This document shows positions 57,970-64,000 of a stretch of DNA of 64,000 nt, piece by piece. The position numbers and the translations under genes are program-made. Where the stretch lies: the NCBI RefSeq assembly GCF_038050405.1, contig NZ_CP150900.1:372001-436000 (forward strand), written 5' to 3'. How positions within the stretch are numbered: the first letter of the stretch is position 1; every line of letters starts with the position of its first letter. This DNA is from Paraburkholderia sp. IMGN_8. Its GTDB lineage: Bacteria > Pseudomonadota > Gammaproteobacteria > Burkholderiales > Burkholderiaceae. The notes below the pieces were generated by a model that saw only the letters and a program-made list of their open reading frames with translations, had not been told where the DNA came from and ran no database searches.

Positions 57970-58146
57970 GGCGGCAACGCCGCCGCGTGGGGGCGGCGCA
58001 GAGGTTGGGTTGCTTTCAATATAGGTCCGCACCGACGTTTGATAAACAGGTGAAAGCAGAATTGATTGTGTCGCAGGTGTTGTTAATTGATTCGACACAG
58101 CAGCACGGCGCGACACAGCGCGGCACAAACGCAAAGCAGGCGTGAA

Positions 58147-58746
58147 CTATTCCTGAGTACTGCGCAATCCCGGCCACGCCGGCGACAACGCCGGGCCGAG
58201 CGCGAACAGATCCAGCACGCGTGCTACCGTATGATCGACCATCTCATCGATCGAGGCAGGCTGGTTGTAGAAGGCGGGTAAAGGCGGAAAGATCACGCCG
58301 CCCATTTCGGTGACAGCCGTCATGTTGCGCAGGTGCGCGAGATTGAACGGCGTTTCGCGCACTAAAAGTACTAGGCGGCGGCGTTCTTTCAGCGTGACGT
58401 CGGCTGCGCGGGTAATCAGGTTGTCGGAAAGGCCGTGCGCAACGCTGGCGAGCGTTTTCATCGAGCAAGGGGCAACTACCATGCCGTCGGTCGCGAACGA
58501 GCCGGACGCGATGCTCGCGCCGACGTCGCGGACCGAATGGACGACATCCGCGAGCGGATGTACGTCTTCTTTGCTCAACTGCAGTTCGTGCTGGATATTG
58601 AGCCAGCCGGCGCTCGAAATCAGCAGATGACTCTCGACGCCGCCCAGCTTGCGCAACGTCTCGAGCAACCGGATGCCGTAGATGGCGCCGGTGGCGCCGG
58701 TGATCGCAACGATCAGCCGGCGTGGCGCCGCAGCGCGTGTTTCCAT
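58147..58746 (-). CDS. ubiX: Flavin prenyltransferase UbiX
   Basis: 199 residues from ATG 58746. UbiX adds a dimethylallyl group to FMN to make the cofactor of the UbiD decarboxylase in ubiquinone synthesis. Visible: IVAITGATGAIYGIRLLE, SFATDGMVVAPCSMKTLASVAHGLSDNLITRAADVTLKERRRLVLLVRETP and PPLPAFYN. No ubiD is in this window. Confidence 0.95.
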   Translation of the reverse strand: METRAAAPRRLIVAITGATGAIYGIRLLETLRKLGGVESHLLISSAGWLNIQHELQLSKEDVHPLADVVHSVRDVGASIASGSFATDGMVVAPCSMKTLASVAHGLSDNLITRAADVTLKERRRLVLLVRETPFNLAHLRNMTAVTEMGGVIFPPLPAFYNQPASIDEMVDHTVARVLDLFALGPALSPAWPGLRSTQE

Positions 58747-58790
58747 GGCTTGCGGCGCCTTATTGGAGCAGGTGTTCGAACAGCGGCCGT

Positions 58791-59102
58791 TCAGACCGCA
58801 GCAAATAGTTGCTGCAGTTCGCCTGACTCGTACATCTCCATCATGATGTCCGAGCCGCCGACGAATTCGCCCTTCACGTAGAGCTGCGGGATGGTCGGCC
58901 AGTTCGAGAACTGCTTGATGCCCTGGCGGACTTCGTCGTCTTCGAGCACGTTGACGGTCTTGAACTCGCCGACGTTGCACGCCTTCAGGATCTGGATGGC
59001 GCGGCCCGAGAAGCCGCACATCGGGAACTGGGCGCTGCCCTTCATGAAGAGCACGACGTTGTTTTCGTCGACGATTTGCTTGATGCGTTGTTGCGTATCC
59101 AT
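58791..59102 (-). CDS. grxD: Monothiol glutaredoxin
   Basis: 103 residues, Grx4 type with active site CGFS (Cys29). Also [21 protein letters not shown]. These proteins carry Fe-S clusters with BolA partners, such as IbaG encoded at 22059. It lies between ubiX and prmC on the same strand. Confidence 0.96.
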   Translation of the reverse strand: MDTQQRIKQIVDENNVVLFMKGSAQFPMCGFSGRAIQILKACNVGEFKTVNVLEDDEVRQGIKQFSNWPTIPQLYVKGEFVGGSDIMMEMYESGELQQLFAAV

Positions 59103-59212
59103 GACTGACCTTGCGGTTCCGTTATGTGTAGGGAATAGGCTGAAATGATAGCGGATTTCGGTAAGACCGGCCGAGGCCTGCTCTGGCCTCCTGGCTATTA
59201 AAGCCAGTAAGC

Positions 59213-60055
59213 TCAGCCGGGCAGCCGTCCTCCGCTGATTCGCTCGATGCTGGCGAGATCCTGCTCCGAGCGGACTTCTACGAAACCTTGTGCAGAAAGA
59301 AGTGCGCGAACGGCTTCTGCCTGATCGTAGCCGTGTTCAATCCACAATACGCCATTGGCGTTCAAACGTGTTGGCGCGCCGGCTACGATCGTGCGGATCG
59401 CGCTGAGGCCGTCGGCTTCGTCGGTGAGTGCACCGCGCGGCTCGAAGCGCAGATCGCCTTCGGACAGATGCGGGTCGCCGCTCGCGATATAGGGTGGATT
59501 GCTGACGATTACGTCGAAGCGCAGCGTTGCGTCAAGCGTGTCGTACCAGTTGCTTTGCCAGAGCACCAAAGCGCCGCCGGGACGCTTGGCGTCAAGCAGG
59601 CGCGTGGCATTGCGTGTCGCGACCGCCAGCGCTTCAGCAGAACGATCCAGCGCCCAGACGTGCGCATCCGGCCGCATCGACGCAATCGCCACCGCGATCG
59701 CGCCGGTGCCGGTGCCGAGATCGAGCACGCGCGGCCGCGAGATGCCTTCCATCGCCGTCAGCGCTGTTTCGACCAGCAGTTCGGTTTCGGGGCGCGGTAT
59801 CAGCACATCCGGCGTGACGTCGAAGTCGAGGCCGAAAAACTCCCGTGCGCCGACCAACTGGGCTACCGGCTCGCCGGCTACGCGCCGCGCTTCAAGTGCC
59901 TGGTAGCGGGCAACCGCAGCCGCCTCCAGCACATCGTCGCTGCGGGTAATCAACTCAGTGCGCCGCCAGCCAAGCACGTGCGTCAACAGAATGCGCGCTT
60001 CGAGCGGCGGCAGCGGCGAGGCGCGCAACAGCGCGGCGGGCGTGTCCGGGCTCAT
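59213..60055 (-). CDS. prmC: Release-factor glutamine methyltransferase
   Basis: 280 residues. PrmC methylates the Gln of the GGQ motif in release factors. N-terminal helical domain ([16 protein letters not shown]), [14 protein letters not shown] loop [15 protein letters not shown] and catalytic NPPY (VSNPPYIA). It follows prfA, its substrate gene, 6 bases after the stop. Confidence 0.96.
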   Translation of the reverse strand: MSPDTPAALLRASPLPPLEARILLTHVLGWRRTELITRSDDVLEAAAVARYQALEARRVAGEPVAQLVGAREFFGLDFDVTPDVLIPRPETELLVETALTAMEGISRPRVLDLGTGTGAIAVAIASMRPDAHVWALDRSAEALAVATRNATRLLDAKRPGGALVLWQSNWYDTLDATLRFDVIVSNPPYIASGDPHLSEGDLRFEPRGALTDEADGLSAIRTIVAGAPTRLNANGVLWIEHGYDQAEAVRALLSAQGFVEVRSEQDLASIERISGGRLPG

Positions 60056-60061
60056 TCGCGC

Positions 60062-61144
60062 TTAGTCCGCGTCGCCCAGCGAAGCCAGCAACTCCGCCTG
60101 ATGCTCGCTGACCAGTGCCGCGATCAATTCGTCGAGATCGCCGTCCATGATCGCGTCGAGCCGATACAGCGTCAAATTGATCCGGTGATCGGTCAGACGC
60201 CCTTGCGGGAAGTTGTACGTGCGAATCCGCTCCGAGCGATCACCCGAGCCGATCAGACTCTTGCGCGTTGCCGCTTCCTTCGCTTGCTGCTCGTGCGACT
60301 GCTTGTCCTTGATGCGCGCGGCCAGCACCTTCAGCGCGCGATCCTTGTTCTTATGCTGCGACCGGTCGTCCTGACATTCGACGACGATGCCGGTCGGCAA
60401 GTGCGTCACCCGCACGGCCGAGTCGGTCTTGTTGATGTGCTGCCCGCCCGCGCCGGACGCACGGAACGTGTCGATCCGCAGATCGGCCGGATTGATCTCG
60501 ACTTCGCCGATTTCATCCGCTTCGGGCATCACCGCAACCGTACATGCCGACGTATGAATGCGGCCCTGCGTTTCGGTCGCCGGTACACGTTGCACGCGAT
60601 GTCCGCCGGACTCGAACTTGAGCTTCGAATAGGCTGCTTCGCCGGCGATCCGCACGATCACTTCCTTATAGCCGCCGAGATCCGACTCGCTCGCCGACAT
60701 CATTTCGACTTGCCAGCGATTGCGTTCGGCGAAGCGCAGATACATCCGCAGCAGGTCGCCCGCGAACAGCGCGGATTCGTCGCCGCCGGTACCGGCGCGG
60801 ATTTCGAGGAAGATGTTGCGGTCGTCGTTCGGATCTTTCGGCAGCAGCATTTTCTGCAATTCGGCGCCGAGCTTGTCCATCCGCTCGCGCGCCGCGCGAA
60901 TTTCCTCTTCCGCGAAGTCGCGCATCGAGGTGTCCGCCAGCAGTTCCTGCGCGGTCGTGGAGTCCGTCATGGCCTGGCGCCACAGCGCGTAGTGCTCGAC
61001 GACCGGCCCGAGCTCGGCGTGTTCGCGCGTGAGCTTGCGGTATTGGTCGAGATTCGCGGTGATGTCCTCGCGGCTCAACAGGTCGTTCAGTTCGGCCAGC
61101 CGGGTAGTGAGCTGGTCGAGCTTGCGTTGCATGCTCGTTTTCAT
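60062..61144 (-). CDS. prfA: Peptide chain release factor 1
   Basis: 360 residues. It recognises UAA and UAG and releases the finished peptide. GGQ motif in [22 protein letters not shown], the conserved [13 protein letters not shown], and the recognition segment of domain 2 before it. First of prfA-prmC-grxD-ubiX on the minus strand. Confidence 0.97.
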   Translation of the reverse strand: MKTSMQRKLDQLTTRLAELNDLLSREDITANLDQYRKLTREHAELGPVVEHYALWRQAMTDSTTAQELLADTSMRDFAEEEIRAARERMDKLGAELQKMLLPKDPNDDRNIFLEIRAGTGGDESALFAGDLLRMYLRFAERNRWQVEMMSASESDLGGYKEVIVRIAGEAAYSKLKFESGGHRVQRVPATETQGRIHTSACTVAVMPEADEIGEVEINPADLRIDTFRASGAGGQHINKTDSAVRVTHLPTGIVVECQDDRSQHKNKDRALKVLAARIKDKQSHEQQAKEAATRKSLIGSGDRSERIRTYNFPQGRLTDHRINLTLYRLDAIMDGDLDELIAALVSEHQAELLASLGDAD

Positions 61145-61267
61145 CGGACGGGGTTCGGAGCGGGCTCCGGAAAGGACGACGACTAGGGAAGTGGGCAGAT
61201 GCCCTGATCAGAAGCACGTCGCGGGCCACTTTCGGGTGGCGCGGACGGCGCGGCAGTGGCTGCGCCG

Positions 61268-62554
61268 CTAACGCTCCGAAGAACCGGAGTGTTTGTAGAA
61301 ACCGCTCATCATTTCGATGAGCGTGTCACGGTTTTCGCTGCTCGCGCGATTGAGCGCGTGCGTTGGTCCGTGGATCAGTTTGTTGGTCAGCGATTGCGAC
61401 AGCGCCTCGAGCACCGCGGCCGGATCGTCGCCGCGCGCGAGCATTTTCTGCGCGCGCTCGACTTCGGCGCGGCGCAGCACGTCGGCTTGCGTATGCATGT
61501 GGCGAATCACCGGCACGATGCTGCGCGCGTCGAGCCATTGCATGAAATTCTGCACGCGCGTTTCGATAATCGCTTCGGCCTGCGCAACGGCGGCTTGCCG
61601 CGATGCATTGCCTTCGCGGACGATCGCGCCGAGGTCGTCGACGGTGTACAGGAAGACGTCTTCGAGCTGGCCGACTTCAGGTTCGATGTCGCGCGGCACC
61701 GCCAGGTCGACCATGAAAATCGGCCGGTGACGGCGCGCTTTGACCGCCCGCTCCATTGCACCCAGACCGATGATCGGCAAGGTCGAAGCGGTACACGACA
61801 CGATGATGTCGAACTCATGCATCCGCGTGGGCAATTCCGACAGTGGAATGGCGCGTCCGTTGAAGCGTTCGGCGAGCCGCGTACCGCGCTCGGCGGTGCG
61901 GTTCGCGACCACCAGCTCGCGCGGCTGCTGGGCGGCGAAGTGGGTTGCGCACAACTCGATCATTTCGCCCGCGCCGATGAACAGCACGCGCTGGTTCGAA
62001 ACCTTGTCGAAGATGCGTTGAGCGAGCCGCACGGCGGCAGCCGCCATGGAAACCGACTGCGTGCCGATTTCGGTCGTGCTGCGCACTTCCTTCGCGACGG
62101 CGAAGGTGCGCTGGAACAACTGGTTCAGATACGTGCCGAGCGCGCCGGCTTCGGACGCGGTGCGCACCGCATCCTTCATTTGTCCGACGATTTGCGTCTC
62201 GCCGAGCACCATCGAATCCAGCCCCGACGCGACGCGGAACGCGTGGCGTACGGCTTCCGACTGCGGCAGCGCATACACATGCGGCGCGAGTTCGTCGACG
62301 GGCAGGTTGTGGTACTTCGAGAACCACTGGATGGCGGCTTCACGCGCGGCCTGGTCGTCGGTCGCGCAGTAGAGTTCGGTGCGATTGCAGGTGGACAGAA
62401 TGGCTGCTTCCGGCGCCGTGCGCGCGGTGCGGCCGAGCCAGACGCTCTTGAAGGTGTCCAATGCAGGCTTGATCTGTTCGAGCGGAAACGCCACGCGTTC
62501 GCGCAAGGCGACAGGCGCAGTGTGGTGATTGATTCCGATCGTTAGAAGCTGCAT
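61268..62554 (-). CDS. hemA: Glutamyl-tRNA reductase
   Basis: 428 residues. It makes glutamate-1-semialdehyde in C5-pathway heme synthesis. Signature INHHTAP, catalytic Cys56 in [11 protein letters not shown], and NADPH-binding [16 protein letters not shown]. It lies 123 bases upstream of prfA, which is the common hemA-prfA-prmC order. Confidence 0.97.
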   Translation of the reverse strand: MQLLTIGINHHTAPVALRERVAFPLEQIKPALDTFKSVWLGRTARTAPEAAILSTCNRTELYCATDDQAAREAAIQWFSKYHNLPVDELAPHVYALPQSEAVRHAFRVASGLDSMVLGETQIVGQMKDAVRTASEAGALGTYLNQLFQRTFAVAKEVRSTTEIGTQSVSMAAAAVRLAQRIFDKVSNQRVLFIGAGEMIELCATHFAAQQPRELVVANRTAERGTRLAERFNGRAIPLSELPTRMHEFDIIVSCTASTLPIIGLGAMERAVKARRHRPIFMVDLAVPRDIEPEVGQLEDVFLYTVDDLGAIVREGNASRQAAVAQAEAIIETRVQNFMQWLDARSIVPVIRHMHTQADVLRRAEVERAQKMLARGDDPAAVLEALSQSLTNKLIHGPTHALNRASSENRDTLIEMMSGFYKHSGSSER

Positions 62555-62616
62555 AAGGGGAGCTATGGTTTAGCCCAATATTATAGCGTTTTCACGATTC
62601 TTTCATTCTGCGCGCG

Positions 62617-63327
62617 TCATCCGGCCTCCACAACGGCTTCCGGCGGCACTGCATCGAGCTGGTAGCCGTAACCGTAGAGCGGCGTCAGGCAATAGCCGAG
62701 CTCGGGGCGCAATTGCAATTTGGTCCGCACGCGCGACGCATGGGTGTCGACGGTACGCGACCTTACGCCGCGGTGGCGCGTCCAGATGGTTTCGAGAATA
62801 TGCGCGCGCGACACCGGCCGAGACAGATTGGTAAACAGCAGCAGCGCAAAGCGGAATTCCTTCGGGGTCAGTATGGCGGTCTGGCCGCGGAAAGTGACGG
62901 AGAAGTGTGCGGCGTCAAACGCATAGCCGCCAATAGTGTCGCGCCGCCGGTTCTGCGGGCGCCGCAGGCCCGCACGGCGCAGTAGCGCGTTGACGCGCGC
63001 CAGCATTTCCGGCCCGCGAACCGGTTTGCTCAGGCAGTCGTCGGCGCCGGCGTGCAGCGCCGCGACGATCTCGCTTTCGCGCGGCTCGGACAACAGAACG
63101 ACCACCGGCAAGCTCGGCAGAATCAAGCGGGCGCGCGGGATCACGTCTTCGGCGGGGCGGTCGCCGGCCCAGCTTTCAGTGAGAAGAAGATCGAAGAATT
63201 CGTCTGCGGCGCGGCTCAGGAACGGCGCGCTGGTGACGAAGTGCTGGCAGGCATGGCCGCCTGCAAAGATCAGCCGGTCAACCAGTTCAGCGTGACGCAA
63301 GTCCGGCTCGATAAGGGCGATTCGCAT
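62617..63327 (-). CDS. Atypical OmpR-like response regulator with Glu at the phosphorylation site
   Basis: 236 residues. The receiver starts normally (IALIEPD) and keeps the Lys in LSKPV (Lys101), but the expected phospho-acceptor Asp is Glu51 (LLLTESWAG). The C-terminal winged helix is intact (LTPKEFRFALLLF, HILETIWTRHRGVRSRTVDTHASRVRTKL, YGYGYQL). Glu at this place often mimics a permanently phosphorylated state. No kinase gene is nearby. Confidence 0.88.
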   Translation of the reverse strand: MRIALIEPDLRHAELVDRLIFAGGHACQHFVTSAPFLSRAADEFFDLLLTESWAGDRPAEDVIPRARLILPSLPVVVLLSEPRESEIVAALHAGADDCLSKPVRGPEMLARVNALLRRAGLRRPQNRRRDTIGGYAFDAAHFSVTFRGQTAILTPKEFRFALLLFTNLSRPVSRAHILETIWTRHRGVRSRTVDTHASRVRTKLQLRPELGYCLTPLYGYGYQLDAVPPEAVVEAG

Positions 63328-63529
63328 GACGCCTGTGTAGCAGGCAACGCACCGGCGCTAGGTTTCTTCGTAAGGCTTACAACTTGCCTAACGTCACCCC
63401 GACCCCTAAACTCAACCGCTATGCGGAAAGCGCCGTGCAGACCTATATAGTGAAAGAGACAAAAATGCTAACTGGAGGGGTGGCGTGCGGCCATGAGACA
63501 AATCTGAAACTGCGCGAGGCCGGTCGCTG

Positions 63530-63784
63530 ATGGGGTGGTCCGGAATCGTGATGCTGGGCGCGGTGATCGGCCTCGCGGGCTGGTGGCTGCATCCGTTGCG
63601 CCGCTCGAGCCGTGCGCAATGGTGGGTGGCGCTGCTGGCGGGCGTACTGGGTGCGGGTGTCGCGCGAATGGCCGGCAACGTGGTTGGTCTCTTTCATGAC
63701 GGTGATACGCTCGAATGGCCGGTGTGCACCGCCATTGCGTTGATCGCCGTTGCCGTGACGGTCGGCTTGCTTTCCCGTCGATGA
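63530..63784 (+). CDS. Small membrane protein of unknown function
   Basis: 84 residues with three hydrophobic segments (IVMLGAVIGLAGWWL, WWVALLAGVLGAGVARMAGNVVGL, TAIALIAVAVTVGLLSRR). It resembles GlsB/YeaQ/YmgE-type transglycosylase-associated proteins in size and helix layout, but the match is not firm. It stops 19 bases before the next gene. Confidence 0.65.
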   Translation: MGWSGIVMLGAVIGLAGWWLHPLRRSSRAQWWVALLAGVLGAGVARMAGNVVGLFHDGDTLEWPVCTAIALIAVAVTVGLLSRR

Positions 63785-63803
63785 ATATTTGCAGGTGACT
63801 CCG

Positions 63804-64000
63804 ATGAATGCCCGACTTCCCGAAACTTCCTCCATCCCAGAACGGCTCGCCACATTGCGCCGCGCAATGGCGCGTGAAGGCGTGGCCGCCTACCTGGTGC
63901 CGTCCGCCGATCCGCACCTGTCCGAATATTTGCCTGGGCGCTGGCAGGGCCGACAGTGGTTGTCGGGCTTCACCGGCTCGGCCGGCACGTTGATCGTGAC
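63804..64000 (+). CDS. Aminopeptidase P-family peptidase, 5' part
   Basis: The gene runs off the window end; 65 residues are visible from ATG 63804. The N-terminal segment RLATLRRAMAREGVAAYLVPSADPHLSEYLPGRWQGRQWLSGFTGSAGT is the typical start of M24B Xaa-Pro aminopeptidases. The catalytic metal site would be downstream. Confidence 0.92.
   Translation, partial: MNARLPETSSIPERLATLRRAMAREGVAAYLVPSADPHLSEYLPGRWQGRQWLSGFTGSAGTLIV

Overview
The window is a stretch of a GC-rich, housekeeping-dominated chromosome from a beta-proteobacterium of the order Burkholderiales, most likely Paraburkholderia or a close Burkholderia relative. The basis is gene content and order: a his cluster with short-form hisG, followed by tatABC, a DegS-like protease, nif3, petABC and sspAB; a thiO-S-G-E operon under a TPP riboswitch; an mla operon leading into yadGH-ibaG-murA; and the grxD-prmC-prfA-hemA block. 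The genus is inferred from memory of gene order, not from a database search.

Layout. 1-1.1 kb: 3' end of gltD. 1.3-1.8 kb: copy A of a dispersed non-coding repeat. 2-2.9 kb: an exported phosphatase-family lipoprotein with Ser in place of the catalytic Cys. 3-8.2 kb: an OmpR/EnvZ-type two-component pair, then small envelope genes including an orphan FlgH, then a second, orphan OmpR-type regulator. 8.3-9.4 kb: two exported proteins of unknown function. 9.6-11.7 kb: a decayed SDR gene and a fused ABC exporter. 12.1-15.8 kb: thiamine synthesis. 15.9-20.2 kb: complete mlaFEDACB lipid-trafficking operon. 20.3-23.7 kb: yadGH, ibaG, murA. 23.7-31.7 kb: hisG-D-C-B-(marC)-H-A-F-I-E, with marC broken by one missing base. 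31.8-40.9 kb: DUF4870, hinT, tatABC, degS, nif3, cytochrome bc1, sspA/sspB. 41 kb: tRNA-Thr, then about 0.7 kb of atypical DNA. 41.8-47.3 kb: TetR regulator, methyltransferases, flavoprotein. 47.3-48.1 kb: copy B of the repeat, now with an extra inverted arm. 48.1-57 kb: DUF1415, a TetR/MFS divergent pair with two palindromic operators, nitroreductase, MFS, Hsp70-like protein, cold-shock protein, APC permease. 57.2-63.3 kb, on the minus strand: ring-opening dioxygenase, ubiX, grxD, prmC, prfA, hemA and an atypical response regulator. The window ends in a small membrane protein and the start of an aminopeptidase P.

Several blocks act together. The mla, YadGH and MurA genes serve envelope building. 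The his genes form one pathway, apart from HisZ and histidinol-phosphatase, which are not seen. TatABC could export the Rieske protein encoded a few genes away and the Tat-type phosphatase lipoprotein. PrmC methylates the release factor PrfA encoded next to it.

The most unusual signal is the dispersed repeat at 1.3 and 47.6 kb. Its core is a hairpin whose two arms changed together between copies. DNA reading outward from the hairpin end of all three arms is strongly A+C-rich. Around copy B this invades the 3' ends of both flanking, still intact genes as a gradient of synonymous changes. The skew follows repeat orientation rather than gene direction, which suggests a local strand-specific mutational or selective process. 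I saw no CRISPR array, prophage, integrase, transposase or rRNA gene.
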